The notes under the pieces: model-generated
What the model was told of the DNA's origin: nothing
The model's input: only the letters and a program-made list of their open reading frames with translations
The model's database searches: none
Position numbers and translations under genes: made by a program
Assembly (NCBI GenBank): GCA_024734495.1
Contig: JALMQS010000821.1
Span: 1 to 64,000 of the forward strand
Source: Forficula auricularia
Taxonomy: Eukaryota > Arthropoda > Insecta > Dermaptera > Forficulidae
DNA length: 64,000 nt
Direction of reading: 5' to 3'
Shown: positions 1 to 11,900 of the stretch, piece by piece
How positions within the stretch are numbered: position 1 is the first letter of the stretch
Layout of the letters: every line of letters starts with the position of its first letter

Positions 1-235
1 AGCCTTACAATATTATGTATTAGCAAATAATACTAGTTTCATAAAATTACCTTTCATTTCATAAATATTTCTATATAACTCAGAAAATAGACAACTAATG
101 TTATTATGTCTTAGTCTTTTATTTAGTTTATTAGAGGATTCTATCAATTATTCCAACAACTAGAAGCATTGGGATTAAAATATTATTTTATTTAGTACAT
201 ATACGGGCTATTATACCCTAAAAGGTCCATCATTG
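1..235. other. AT-rich sequence, no gene seen
   Basis: AT-rich DNA without a long reading frame. The last 40 bases may belong to the RTE endonuclease remnant that becomes readable from about 236, but stop codons prevent a firm call. Confidence 0.5.
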
Positions 236-1051
236 TTATCTAAGCTTATGCTCCAACAGCAGAAAGAGAAGACGCAGAGCATGAAGAGTTCTACAACATG
301 CTCTGTGATGTAATCAAAAAATCGAATCTTTCTACAAAATCCTGATGGGCGATTTTCATGCCTGGGTGGGTAAAAGAACGGGGAATGAAAAATTCATCGG
401 GCCTCATTCAGCGGACAGAAGAAACGAGGCGGGAGATAAGTTGGCTATCTTCTGCGAAACTAACCGATTCTTCGTCTGCAACTCGTTTTACCAGAAGGCT
501 CTCAAAAGAAGATAGACCCACATCACACCAAACGCTCAGCATAAGAATGAGATAGATTATATCCTCTGCATTGACGTAACCGTTCTTGCGTCTTTCAATA
601 CAGGAAGTGTTCATCGAATAGTTAGAGCGAAATTCCATTTTGATCGAACCGCCGCCCGGATGGCCATTAGTAAATCACGTAAACCTAGACCAACAATCTT
701 AGATGGAGATAGAGCGGCTGCACTTGCCACATCCTGTTCGGATACTAGAATTTGACGACTATGAGAACTTTACAAACAAAATAAAAAACATCAAGGAAGA
801 AACACAAAAATTGGCGCCGAATTATTCCTCACAGAGAATCTCAGAGTCGACGAAAATCCACTGAGAAAAGACGGAAAATAAAAAGAGAGTCTATGGAGCT
901 AAGTACTCTCAATAAGCTCTGCCGGATGAAGGTTAAGGAAGACCATGCTTCCTTTAGAAGAAGCCGTCTCCTCGAAGCCGCCGAAAAGTGTCTTAGCGTG
1001 AAAAAAGCGGCTAGATCTTTTGCCGAATATGGACACACGAACCCATGTCTA
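236..1051 (+). pseudogene. RTE-clade retrotransposon remnant, endonuclease and linker
   Basis: Conceptual translation in shifting frames gives an APE-type endonuclease: AYAPTAERED near 250, then a run around MGDFHAWVGKRTGNEKFIGP, then HKNEIDYIL near 545. After it comes the basic linker typical of RTE elements (EDHASFRRSRLLEAAEKC near 930-985). APE endonucleases of this kind nick target DNA for target-primed reverse transcription. Several stops and frameshifts make it non-functional, and no reverse transcriptase follows because a foldback-like repeat begins at 1052. A separate RTE reverse-transcriptase fragment at 13610-14378 could be the same family, but the two do not overlap and this cannot be tested here. 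Confidence 0.7.
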
Positions 1052-1427
1052 AATAAACTGCAACGGATCGTTGCTAAACTTTATCCAAATTCATTTGAAA
1101 TATTAATATGTTTGTTCCTTTATTATTAATCAGATATCACTTGCAATTTGTAGTTAATGTTGACATTAATTAAAAATAATTCTCATTTAATAGTCGAGGA
1201 AAAACCATTCTACATTGGATTTTTGACATTTCGGTTATTATTGTAACCATTGCTGAAGACATGGAGGAATCGACTTAAAATCAAAAATAGCCACCGATTC
1301 TCATCTAATTCTTGAGGAATAACAATTCTACATTAGGTTTTTGACGTTTCGATTATTATTGGTAACCATTGCTGAAGACATGGAGGAATCGACTTAAAAT
1401 CAAAAATAACGATCGATTCTCATCTAA
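1052..1427 (-). mobile_element. Partial foldback-like element (119-bp-repeat family), terminal piece
   Basis: Starts with aataaactgcaacggatcg, the reverse complement of the right end of the copies at 44822-46921 and 51519-56968. About 100 bases later it enters two units of the 119-bp repeat (GACATGGAGGAATCGACTTA-type core) and breaks off near 1427. It directly truncates the RTE remnant to its left, so it is the later insertion. Confidence 0.7.
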
Positions 1428-1920
1428 TAAAAGAGTGATGACTCTCTAGATAATTAACAAGAAGATCTAAAATAAACATGTAGATTTGGCTTTATTTACT
1501 TTTTCAACAATACAAATAAATAAAACAAATTAATGATTAAACAATTAATTAATTTGATTTAATTATGCTTCACATTATTAATTTGCAAATCTTCGGACCT
1601 CATACTAAATCTGCACTTTCCTGATCATTAATGTCTACTAAATCAACAATTTTTCTTAAGTTTAAAATTACTGCTAACAATATTACCATCGAATGAATTA
1701 TAAAATTAATCAAGTTCTAGGATAGAAAAATTTTGTTTATTAAACAATATTTCAATAATGAATAATAAGATTTACAGTGCTATACTCAAAATTAAGATAG
1801 CTATCTTATAATTTTATAAAACTAAACGCATTATTACTAGAAGATATTGCTAATTTTGGCATTCAGATTCGAATCCCCGAGGGAGGGGGGGTGAACACAA
1901 CCCTTCTAATAAAATTATAA
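1428..1920. other. AT-rich intergenic sequence
   Basis: No gene recognised. A G-run follows gattcgaatccccg near 1866-1890. That motif resembles a tRNA B box, but no cloverleaf could be built around it. Confidence 0.4.
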
Positions 1921-2150
1921 ATGATCCATTCCATCTCGAAAGAATATCAAGAATATAATTTATCTGTAAATAATCATGAAAGGAGTTATTTTTCACTCAG
2001 AACAATTAGTTTATTAGGATATATTATAAATAACAAAACAATTAAACCAGATCCGCAAAGACTCAAGACATTAAGGGATATATGCCTGTACCCCAAAGAT
2101 TCTTTAGCTCTAAAAAAAGGGCTTTAGGCATGTTTTCAGTTTAATAAATT
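1921..2150 (+). pseudogene. Ty3/Gypsy reverse-transcriptase fragment (thumb region)
   Basis: The translation contains LLGYIINNKTIKPDPQRL followed by K(A)LGMFS after a frame change near 2118. This corresponds to the conserved LGY-x-KPDP-x(n)-LGMFSYY region just after the catalytic palm of Gypsy-type reverse transcriptases. Only about 75 residues remain, with no LTR, protease or integrase next to them. It differs clearly from the CsRn1-type element at 33-37 kb and so comes from another Gypsy lineage. Confidence 0.65.
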
Positions 2151-2250
2151 TAAGAATAAAGATTGAGAAACCCTTTTAATAAGGTTTTATTAAAATGAAA
2201 CAAAACGAATAAATATAAACAGAATAGCAACAAAACAAACAGTCTTCTAG

Positions 2251-2387
2251 ATGATTAAGCATTTAAATGCATTGATTGAGTGTGACAAAATTAAAGAAGA
2301 AAAAATTGTTGAAAGGCTTATGGGGTATACTAAAATGGTGGAAGAATATGCTGGGGGGGTTTTTAATGAAAATGATGAGACAAGGAG
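2251..2387 (+). CDS. Short coding-like segment, unknown protein, related to 3580-3716 on the other strand
   Basis: An open frame from ATG at 2251 runs into the neighbouring retrotransposon tail at 2388. The host-like part reads through KEEKIVERLMGYTKMVEEYA. A related frame lies on - at 3580-3716 (LMGYTTMVEECAGAVHIFNS). The two share LMGYT-x-MVEE-x-AG-x-V while wobble positions differ, suggesting duplicated exons of one gene rather than chance. I do not recognise the protein. Neither copy shows a clear complete exon. The Jockey-type element at 2388-3235 separates them. Confidence 0.35.
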
Positions 2388-3235
2388 TTATACCAAGAAG
2401 GTGCAACCCCTAAAGGCCTGAGTTGGCCCCTCCATCGTGAAAAAAGGAAGAAAGAATTTTATGGGCTGGGCGAGGGTCGAAGGTATCTGTGGATACGAGT
2501 CCTTAAATAGCTGACGGTTATAAGTCGCGGGGAAGATGATGGCAGGGAGCGAATTCCAGTCTCTGGAGGTCATAGGGATAAAAGAGTTGGCGAAAGCGCT
2601 TGTTCGATTTTTCTCCAATTTGACAGCGAAGGGGTGCTGAGCGTTCGAAAACCGCGTGTTTCTAGCAAAGAGGGCTTTAGGGGGATAATTGATTTCAGCT
2701 CGACTGAACAGACACCGTGATAGTATCTGTAGTACAGGAAAAGGGCACAATCGTTTCTTCGGTGAGCCAGGGAGTCGAATGAGTTGGTTAGAGCCGGGTC
2801 TCCTATCAGTTTAATTGCTCGCTTCTGAAACGCATCCAGTGTAGCAAGAGAATGCTTGGAGGCACCCCTCCACAGATGAGAGCCATATTCGAGACAGGGA
2901 CGAATTTGAGCTTTATACAGTATAAGAAGTTGACTGGGAGTATAACAGCGTCTAGACCTAAATAGGAGACCAAGCTTGCGCGGTGCAGTTTTAGCAGTGG
3001 TTGAGATATGGTCATTTCATGAAAGGTCAGACCCTAGAGTTACGCCTAGCATTGAAATTTTATTTCTAAATTCTAATGAGTTTGAGTCGAATGATATGTT
3101 TGGGAGGTTTCTGTCGACGCGCCTAGAAATAAGACAACACTGAGTTTTCACTGCGTTGTTCACATAGTTAATCGTAGAATACTTTAAAACAAAAATATTA
3201 AGATATGAACTGATGTTTTCCATCCGACCTGCCTG
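2388..3235 (-). mobile_element. Jockey-type non-LTR retrotransposon, 5'-truncated copy J1
   Basis: On -, broken frames encode the C-terminal third of a reverse transcriptase: KTQCCLISRR, then MLGVTLGSDLS, SLATLDAFQKRA, IIP-x-KA-x-FAR and FIPMTSRDWNSLPA. This is the thumb and tail of a Jockey-type polymerase; palm motifs such as YADD are missing. Frame changes show it is inactive. It is the most complete and most diverged of five tails in this window (others at 6988, 15906, 43793 and 46925). No poly(A) remains. Confidence 0.75.
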
Positions 3236-3579
3236 AATAAGAGCGTGTTAAAAATATCGATTAAAATTAAAAATGCTTAAAATAAAGGTTTTAATAGGAG
3301 ATAACTGATGGAAAAACATCACACTGGTCCCTTAGCCAATTCATTGTAATAAATTATTAAAAGGCAAACAGCCTTGACAGTAGTCCGAAAACAGACAAAC
3401 CCGACAAGGCGACAAGTTTAATAAAAACATTTAGCCTCTGTCTAGTAATATTAGCAAATATTGTAGATAAGTGTTCAAATTGCTGATAGTAGTAGAATTA
3501 AAATTTCTAAGGAAATCACAAGAGAGTGTCATCAAGCATGTGATAAATTTAAATATAGATATGGTTATAGGCAGTACAG
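3236..3579. other. AT-rich spacer with a short duplicated motif
   Basis: No gene recognised. The stretch near 3310-3355 (catcacactg...ccaattcattgt) recurs in similar form at 4230-4270, suggesting a local duplication or two decayed copies of one repeat. Confidence 0.35.
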
Positions 3580-3716
3580 CTATAAATCATCTATAATTGA
3601 ATTATTCTCAGTAAATAAATCAAGCATAATGTTAGGTATTCTACTATTAAATATGTGAACAGCTCCAGCACATTCTTCCACCATTGTAGTATACCCCATA
3701 AGTAGGGTCAACAAAT
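3580..3716 (-). CDS. Short coding-like segment, inverted relative of 2251-2387
   Basis: Read on -, it gives LMGYTTMVEECAGAVHIFNS and continues to IIDDL before a stop at 3580. It shares its first half with the + segment at 2251-2387 and is otherwise unrecognised. A dispersed repeat begins immediately on the right (3717). It may be part of a host exon carried into an inverted duplication. Confidence 0.35.
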
Positions 3717-3905
3717 GAAAATCTTGGCCATTTACCAAACTCAACCAAATTTTGTATACATAATCAGTGGGACCCTAGAAGTCTAAAAATTCAAAAACTA
3801 ACCCCCTTCCCTACATGATTATAAATAATTTTATTAAATATTAAATATAAGTGAGGGGCCAGGTTGTATGGTAAAGTCAAGTGGATGGCCACATCATAAC
3901 ATGTC
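3717..3905 (-). repeat. Dispersed repeat family B, terminal fragment
   Basis: Matches the reverse complement of the end of the copy at 39258-39945: ccaaattttgtatacataa, then a C-run, then gaggggccaggttgtatgg and gtggatggccacatca. Other copies lie at 25076-25215 with 26570-27100, and at 42405-42866. No coding capacity is seen. Confidence 0.7.
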
Positions 3906-4463
3906 ACCTTATTTTAATTCGCAATATTGCCCATTGTCTTCAATGTGGGCTGGGGGTCCTTTATATCCACGGGATCCGGGCTGCAGCCCAAAAGCCCATA
4001 TATGTATATAGATCCTCCCCTGGTATTATTGTTGGAACGAATAAAATGTTTTATTTCTTTACGATATTTTCTCTTCAATTAATTTGTGTCCTCCTTTTCA
4101 ATGTAAAAAAGTTAGTCACCTTATTTATTCCCTAAATTCTAATAAACTGATTGTTCTGAGTGAAAGAAAAACAATTATTTATAGATAAATTATATTTTAC
4201 TTATATTTAATTGTTATTTTACCTTTTTCCATCACACACTGCCCCATAGACAATTCATTGTTATAAAATAGGGCCACCAAACAAGGTTTTATTTGAATTT
4301 AATAATTTAAATATCTAGAAGAACTAAAAATCTTAATTAGTTGGTAGATTTTTAAATAAAAATGCCCATGAATGTACCTATATTTGAAATAATTAGAATA
4401 AAAAAAAAAAAAAAAAAAATTTAGGTTAGGTATTATTTAAGAAGAATTGTAAATAATCAATAC

Positions 4464-4613
4464 CTGATAGAGAGATCCTAAGATACCAATTAAAGAAGAC
4501 ATTATACAACATTTATTATATATATCAGTATCAAATTCATCCATAATATTTGATAAATTTTTAGAAAAATTTGCATTTTGACAGCATAAAGTTTGAAATG
4601 TTGGATCTGCCAT
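4464..4613 (-). CDS. Candidate first coding exon of a GPR143-like seven-transmembrane receptor
   Basis: On -, ATG at 4613 opens a 50-codon exon ending in cag|gtattg, a good splice donor. The peptide starts MADPTFQTLCCQ and ends with a hydrophobic segment (CCIMSSLIGILGSLYQ) that could be the start of transmembrane helix 1. The MA-x-P...T-x-CC start is reminiscent of GPR143 (OA1), an intracellular G-protein-coupled receptor of pigment organelles in vertebrates. That family link is from memory of the N-terminus only. Later exons would lie left of the window. An in-frame ATG three codons upstream (4622) is an alternative start. An A-run at 4393-4421 lies in the presumed first intron. Confidence 0.45.
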
Positions 4614-5007
4614 TTTATCCAAAAAAATGAATTTATATATTATGTATAGCAGGTTTTAATTTAATTTCAGTTTTTATCAGAAATTGTTTGTTCTGATATT
4701 TCATTATTATTTAGTTAGTCGATATGTGTGGGAACTTCGGACTCACTTAAATCTAATCAGTGACATTTATTCTATTGTAAACAGCGGGATTTCGAAAATA
4801 TTAATGACAGGTGGTGGATTTTTTCTTATCTTCGAAATGTAAAATATATAAAATTCCAATAGATTATATTTCCATTATTAGAAACAAATAGAAATGGAGA
4901 TTTCTATGTGAAGTAGCTAGGGTCATGAGCCTCCAGGGCAAGATTTGAATTTTGCGCCCTCCAAAACTTATTTGGAGGCTATATAGGGGGGGGGTTAAGA
5001 TATAAAG
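4614..5007. other. Sequence upstream of the candidate receptor exon
   Basis: AT-rich DNA that would hold the promoter of the exon at 4464-4613. No TATA box or initiator stands out. A G-run at 4987-4995 precedes the hAT element. Confidence 0.3.
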
Positions 5008-5937
5008 CAGTGTTCCGCAAAGTGTGTGCCGCGGCCATGCGCGGATCCAGGGGGAGCGATGGGGGCGACCTCCCCCCCCCCCCAAAGCATTGGAGATCAA
5101 CATTTTTTATATGTTTATTTAAAAAATATACACACTTTCGAGATAAAAAGTAAATATTATATTTACATATACATCGGCCACCCCTGAACTATATAGTTCA
5201 ATTGAACTAGTTCCATATAATGAACGAACTATAAAAGAACTATTACCTAAAAAGAACGATTTTTCCCATCTCTATTAAAAATGTTGAAAAAGGAAATGAA
5301 TTTAAAAATATAATGCTCTGTTTATTTAGTTTGAGATAGGATACATTTTTCATCAAGGGGGGGGGGTAAAACTCAGTGGCTGCCCCCCCCTCCAAATCAG
5401 AGGTCTGGATCCGCGCCTGGCCGCAGCACACTGGTGTTCCGTGGTCATTAGATGGTGTGCCGCGGAAAAATGTCAAGTTGTGATAGCTGATAGTTATGCG
5501 AGCAGCCTTATCAACGAGTCTTCTAAATTTTGATCGCCTGTACTCAGTTAAGCAGGCTCACATTTCTCATTAGCCGGATACTGACTGAGTGAGCAGACTC
5601 GCGAGGCTGCCTCGGGCGTTTGCCGCAGAACCGTCCTGAGTGAGCCCAGGCGTCTTTGAGTATTCACAAAAACCGACAACCGATGGATCGGCACGAGGCA
5701 ATGGGCACTTTTGCCTTGGGCGAGGCACATACTGACCAACCAGGCATTTGCCTCAACGTGATGGCCTCGCGAAGCAAACCCTCAGTCAGTATCCAGCAAT
5801 TAAACATCTTTTCCTATTATATTGATTATAATAATAAATAAATATTAAATATACATTGGTTTTTTTTCTTTGGTGTACCTCTAAAATTCTCTGATTTGGT
5901 AGGTGTACTTTGAACATAAAAATTTTGCGGAACACTG
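5008..5937. mobile_element. hAT-type non-autonomous element with CAGTGTTCCGCAAA ends
   Basis: Left end cagtgttccgcaaa and right end ttttgcggaacactg are inverted repeats. The flanking 8 bases (atataaag and atgtagag) agree at 6 of 8 positions, the size of a hAT target duplication. The interior has no transposase. It contains a second inverted pair (about 5571-5620 with 5760-5805, around ggatactgactgag) and GC-rich pieces near 5030 and 5400 that are inverted versions of each other. Confidence 0.6.
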
Positions 5938-6212
5938 ATGTAGAGTGCGTCATTGAAATTTCTAGGGAAGGGGGGTTGAAAATGGTTGCATTTTAGCATT
6001 TTATGCTAAAATTAATCATCTCGTGTGCGATATGTGCGGTGCGGGGACCACAAGCACGAGGAAGGGGGGCTAAGGGGCTGAACCCCCCCCCTCCCCCAGG
6101 ACAAGGGAAAAAAAGGAAAGTAAAAGCAAAAATGAACAAATGAAAATGAAAAAAATATTTGATAAATTTTATAGCCCAGGCAAATTAGACTTATGCTGGC
6201 CAATAAATATAT
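5938..6212. other. Spacer, no gene
   Basis: AT-rich DNA with a purine-rich stretch (6060-6135) holding a C-run. Nothing recognisable. Confidence 0.3.
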
Positions 6213-7957
6213 GCATCAGCTTGAAATAATTTGAATCGACGTTAGGCATCCCAAATAAGAGTTATATGAGTTTGTGACGGTTTCTGGCTGGTGCTAAATT
6301 TTTGAGGGCCTAAAAACCACGAAAATTTTGGACTTTATTCAGATTTTCGTTTATAACCATTATTATTATAATTACCATGCGTCCTATAAAAAATTGTACT
6401 CTTGCCAAAATGAAAGAGCATAAAATTTCGCGTCGAATAACGTACTTAAAAGTTAAAATCGGTTTAGTCGTTTAGCCACAATCGATCGTCAAAGATAGGC
6501 AATTTTTAACAACTTGGCGGAAAAGTGAATTATGCTCATTAGGTGGTCACAAGAAACCACTCTTGGAATTTTGGTGCTGACCCCCATAATAGTTGCCAAT
6601 TGGCTAAAAAATGAGATAGACAAAGTTTCATCATAATTGGAGAAGGGTAACCCGTGCCGCAATAAGGTCGGATCATGTCCACTCTTGGAAAATGCTGGAT
6701 ATCTTCAAATCTAAAAGTTAGCAGCCAGAAATCATAAATTGCGACTGGCAAATCACTATAATCCCGAAGCTGTTCGACTACTCAGCACCGTCGGACAACT
6801 GAGAAGATTGAAAAGGATCAAGCCAACGGACTTGTCCCAATGAGAAACTTTAAAATGACCCCAGTGAATTGCGGATAGTGTTAGACAATTGCAATGTCAT
6901 CAATGAGATGACATGCTTCCTGAATGTTATATACTTTATTATAGTAAAATCATAAAACGGTCATCTGACTGGATTGATAATGTACAATTTACACCATCTA
7001 CAAGGCCCAAATCCGCCCCTGTCTCGAATACGGCTCTCATCTGTGGAGAGGAGCCTCAAAATATTCTCTTGCTACCCTTGATGCAATTCAGAAACGAGCC
7101 GTCAGGCTAATTGACGATTCTACCCTCACCGACTCCCTCGACTCGCTAGCTCATCGAAGAGATGTCTCTGCCCTTTCCCTTTTCTATAGATACTATCACG
7201 GCAGGTGCTCTGATGAGATAAAATCAATAATTCCCCCCAAAGCATGCTTTGCACGCAGCACACGTTTTGCCGACTCCCAACACTCTTTCGCGGTCAAATT
7301 GGAAAAGTGCCGGACCACTTCATTCGCGAATACATATATCCCCATGACTTCAAGGAACTGGAACTCTCTCCCAGCCTTTATCTTTCCCAGCACCTATGAT
7401 CTTCAAACCTTCAAAACCAGGGTGCATAGACACCTACGTCTACACCCTCTCACTTAATCAACTTTCCCTTCTCTTCGGTAATGCAAGGGTCTTTCGAGAT
7501 CCATAGGGGCTACATCTTTACTGGTGCACCCCTTCTTGCATTCGATTGCATAAAAAAAAAAAAAAAAAAAAAGTTTTAGCAAAAAAGTGGCTAAGTAAAA
7601 CTTCAAACCAACAGAATTTCCTAGAAAATGAGACAAGAATCAATTTTCTAAGATGAGTGGTTTTCATTTTATGAATGAAAAACTTCAACCTTATTGCGGC
7701 ACGGGTTACCGTTGTGCAATTAAGATGAAACTTTGACTATCTCATTTTTTAGTAAGTCAAAATTTTGTGGTCTTTTATTTTAGTAAGAGTGAAATTTTCT
7801 GTTGGACGCATGATTTTCGAGTTATAAGCAAAAATCTGAAAAAAAATCTGGTTTTTAGGCTTTCAAAAATTTAGCATCAGCCAGAAACTGTCGCAAACTC
7901 ATATAACTCTTATTTGGGATGTCTAACGTCGATTAAAATTATTTAACAAGCATCAAA
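6213..7957. mobile_element. Long-terminal-inverted-repeat element interrupted by a Jockey tail
   Basis: The ends are near-perfect inverted repeats: cgacgttaggcatcccaaat on the left against the complement of atttgggatgtctaacgtcg on the right. Similarity continues inward over more than 100 bases (ttatatgagtttg, then ggtaacccgtgccgcaata near 6647 against 7685-7715). A related sequence lies near 25730-26090. No transposase is visible. The interior holds the Jockey tail at 6988-7573, a later insertion. Confidence 0.6.
6988..7573 (+). mobile_element. Jockey-type retrotransposon, 5'-truncated copy J2 with poly(A)
   Basis: Begins inside the reverse-transcriptase thumb (QIRP-x-LEYG-x-HLWRG region). 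Broken frames continue through LTDSLDSLAHRRDVSALSLF, FYRYYHGRCSDEIKSIIPP and MTSRNWNSLP, then a 3' UTR ending cattcgattgcat and an A-run of about 22 at 7551-7572. Strong 5' truncation with an intact poly(A) tail is what target-primed reverse transcription leaves. The 3' UTR matches copies at 15906, 43793 and 46925. Confidence 0.8.
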
Positions 7958-8302
7958 CAAAATTTTATAGAAAAAATTAATAAATAAAATCAGTTAACTC
8001 AATCAGCTATAGATGGTAATTTAGTCTTTTTTGTAACTAATAGCTATCTTTCATAATAAGCAAATCAGAGGGGTGGCCATCTCCTATAGCTTCACGACCC
8101 CCCCCCCCCTCCAGAGGGGCCCCAGCAGAACATTAAAAATACACCCGCCCGCCTTGTACATCATATTTTATTCACTTCTAAAGAATTAGAAAAGGTTTTT
8201 ATCACCTTTTGTTTAAGTTATAAATTTGACCTTTTTTCTTTTTAGCATATATGCTAATTTTGCAACAATTTTAACCCATTTTTTTTAAATATTTCAACCC
8301 CT

Positions 8303-8374
8303 CACAGGGAGAAAAAATTAAAATACAAAGATTTTTTTAAAAAAATCTTTGTATTTTAATTTTTTTCTCTTTGT
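8303..8374. repeat. Perfect AT-rich palindrome
   Basis: The two arms around 8338/8339 are complementary for about 30 bases with no loop (ttaaaatacaaagattttttt and its complement). It lies beside the hammerhead-bearing element at 8400-8660 and ends in ctctttgtgaaacg, similar to an edge of the element at 10.8-11.0 kb. It may be part of the same family of inverted-repeat elements. Confidence 0.7.
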
Positions 8375-8399
8375 GAAACGCCATCACCAACTCCAACCT

Positions 8400-8660
8400 A
8401 ATATAATTTTAATTAATTTGAAAGTTTATATTAGGAAAAAAAGGACAAGTTTTAATGTGTATATGTGTGTTTTATGGTTTATACATGTTTGTTTTGGAAT
8501 TGGAATTGTACTTTTGTCAATTCATATCAAGAATGTTCTTATAATTGTAGAAGCCTGAAGAAGTCGACAAAGTCGACGAAACATTGGTTTATAAATAAAA
8601 AAGTCACACATAAAAACTTGTCCTTATTTTCCTAATATAAACTTTCAAATTAATACAAAT
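8400..8660 (+). mobile_element. Inverted-repeat element enclosing a hammerhead-like motif
   Basis: Arms of about 40 bases (gaaagtttatattaggaaaa at 8421 and its complement near 8630) enclose about 180 bases. The interior carries the hammerhead-like motif at 8555-8589 and, after it, the AT-rich run TTTATAAATAAA shared by the other ribozyme-bearing elements here. Such motifs are known from the terminal repeats of Penelope-like elements. No Penelope reverse transcriptase is present, so this would be a non-autonomous relative. Confidence 0.55.
8555..8589 (+). ncRNA. Hammerhead-ribozyme-like motif (copy 1)
   Basis: CTGAAGA at 8555-8561, one extra A, a 6-bp stem II GTCGAC/GTCGAC with an AAA loop, GAAA at 8578-8581, then C-ATTG-GTT. 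The last part gives a 2-bp stem III and a GUU cleavage triplet. The base before CTGAAGA does not pair with the base after GTT, so stem I is weak and activity is doubtful. Confidence 0.45.
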
Positions 8661-8997
8661 TATGGACGGAAATGATAATTATAATTTTAATAATGTTTCA
8701 CTATAAACCAACACCGCGTTTCCTAAATTTGATTGAGTATTTAATATTGCATGGATTTAAAATTGGGAGGGACGTTAAACATCGAGTGCCCTGCCATCTG
8801 GCGGATTTATTGTATTTGCTAAATTTTACCTAGAGAGAAAGAAACATTTATTTTTCATATTCTTTATTTATCTCATTATCATTACTTTTCGAATCTACTA
8901 ATATTCAAGTATATTATTTTATTAAATTAAAAATCTATTCCATTCAATATTATTATTGTTTAATTGTTTGTTTGAACTTGGAAAAAATCTATCCATA

Positions 8998-11900
8998 ATG
9001 GCTGAAATTGTAATTGTAAACGTGGAAGAAAAATATCCAATTTATACAGGTTAGTTTTCTTTTGTCATGGAATATAAATAAAATGTTTTGTTTATTTATT
9101 CAATAATTAATTTTCATCTATAATGAACATTGTTAATTTTTTTTATTATTGTTTTAAATTAAACAGTTTAATAGAAAGAGTTCATTCGTACCTCGAATGG
9201 ATCAGAATCCTAAATATGCAGATTATAAAAATCTTAAACAGGTTACCTTTAATAAATTTATTTTTATTTATATTTTATTATTAATTATTTTGCTTTAAAT
9301 AAAAAAAAAAAAAAAATTTGTTTAATTATAATGAACTGTTCAGTTTCGTTATTCACTTTATTATGAAAGTAGAAGGGAAATTTTGACCTCAGATTTTTCA
9401 TGGGGGCCCTCCACGGTAGTCTGGCGATCCCAGGGTTGGATATCTTTTACAGAGTGCCTCGCCCTGGTTTGAGAAGGTTCGAGAGTTTTTATTCAGAGCG
9501 ACCCAGAGTGCTATCGCCGATTGCCAGATGTATCGTGACTGGCTAATAATAATGACCATCTTATTGATTTCTTCTGGGGAGATGGCCCAGCCCAACGCTT
9601 TTTCCAGCGTTGGTCTCTTTATTTAATATTTTACCCAGTAACCTATATTCCCAATCAAATATTTATTTAGTTTTCTTGACCATGGCGGTTTTCTGCCTAT
9701 TTATTTATTTTTTTTTATTCATTGACTACGGCAACTTCTTGTCTACTTATTTATTTGAATGTTTTTTAAATGATTTATTTTTAAACATTTCTTTAAACCC
9801 AGTGACATATTCTATTTATTTTTTGGTTTATTTAATTGATTATTTATTTATTTATTCTTCCCAGTGTATTTATTTATTTATTTTTATTGTTTGGACGACG
9901 TGCGGTATTCCCTTTTTATTTTTATTATTATTATATTCTTGGTCGCAGCATACTAAGGTCAGGTCACCCTGAGCCACTCAACCGGATCCTGAGTGGGAGG
10001 ATCGGAGGGCTATAAGGGGAGATGTGGAGGCCCTTAAAAAAAATTATATTCATATTAAGGTAGTTGTTTCATGAGAAAACTAGCAAAAAGTTAATGTTAG
10101 AGTAAATAGTACAGACAATAAGGATTTCTAATTCATAAGCAAAAAACTTTTTGCTGTTTATGTACCACTCCTAGCCAATCCCGTGCTCGTTTGACAAATC
10201 TGACAACATTGTCCGAGTTTGTATATATTTTATCATAGAAATGACAGATAAAATACATTATATATGTAGGGAGATGTATTAAACAAAAAGTTCTTAATAA
10301 ACGATTAAAAGCTGTTGCGATAATGGCTGAAGCGAAAAACTTCAAAAAAGTACTGAAGTTAACCCACCTTTTATGTTAAATATAGGTATGCGTTGTTGCC
10401 AGCTTGTTTTTAGTGTAAATTTTTCATTATACATTTTTAATTATTTATTCATTATTTCAGAAACTGTGTTGTATGAATTAAAATTTTCTTAAAAATGAAT
10501 TAGTTAATGTTTAATGTTGGTTTAGTTTTTTATACCAATGTTAAGAAGAGTTTCTTAATTATAATTAAATATGTATGTAAACTTTCCGATATTCCATATA
10601 GTGCAACGTAGAAGAGTCTGAAAAACTCTTATCTTAATTTAATATCTCCGGAACTATTTTGTTCATAAATTTCATTTTGCCACCAATCGATGCAGAAGTA
10701 TTTAAATAATAATCTGTCAAAATTTCAAAAAAAAATCTTAAGAAAATGCATTTGGTGAAACAACTACCTTAATATAAAGTTATAATTAAAGAGAAACAAA
10801 GAGGTTGTCCTCTGCTTGATGGAAATAAACATACACACATATATATCGAGATGATATATCTGAATATATATATTATTTATTTGTTTGAGACTATAGTTTC
10901 GAAGACTTGGTCTTCATCATCAGTCTTTTTTTAATTGTGTGTATGTTTATTTGCATCAAGCAGAGGACAACCTCTTTTGTTTCTCTTTGTGAATCAACAA
11001 CTCTGCTACTCTCGGCAAAACAAAACTTTTCAATTATAATTAAAGAAATTTAAATGACATAAACTGAAGAAATATTGAAATAAAGCCTTTTTATTTTGTT
11101 TGTTTTTTTGACTTATTTAATAAAAATTTCATAAATGAATGATTTTTACGTTTTTTGACTTTGAAATTGGTGTAAGTTCATTTGAGGTCATCAAAAATAT
11201 ATACATATTTCTTTTAACTAATACTTTAAAAACGATCACATTATAAACTTAAATCAATTTAATATTTAAAAAACATTAAATGAGCGTATTAACATATATA
11301 TCAATATTTTTCAAATCAGGTTGAGAGGGGCGTTGCCCCCCCCCTCGGCTACGCCACTGATTCAAATGCAAAACCCAAAATATCTCGAAATAACAATAAA
11401 TGGATTTAGACCACTTTCAAAGAAAACGGCTCAATATAAAAAAAATAATAATTCGAATCAAGTCCGAATTGGTTCATTTAAATACACTTTGGCTTAAATA
11501 TAGCTCGCTAGTGTATATCTCAAACATTTATATCTAACTATATAGCAATATATTCTCTTTTTCAGGGCCCCATTTCTTATGCTGTGATTGCCAAACTATG
11601 TTCATTAGTGAACACTTCCTGAACAAACATCAAAAGAAATGTATACATAGGAAATTACATTTAATTTTAAAAATGAAATTTCAATTGAGAAGAAATACAT
11701 TAGCTGATGGTAAGTGATTAATACCCTTGAAACCATCTATTACAATTTTTCTTTAAATGAAAATAAGACTTTATCCCTTTGTCCTCCACCTCGGAGACCA
11801 TTACGAAATTCAAGAGATTTTAGTATTATAATTTTTATTGATCAATGAATGTAAAATTAATTGCATTGCACCCATCTAACGATATTATTAAATGATTTCA

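Noticed and set aside
1860..1890. tRNA B-box-like gattcgaatccccg
   Set aside because: No A box or cloverleaf can be formed around it.
9398..9595. 65-codon frame on - as a capsid or ORF1 gene
   Set aside because: Looks non-random but could not be assigned to any family; reported only within the repeat block.
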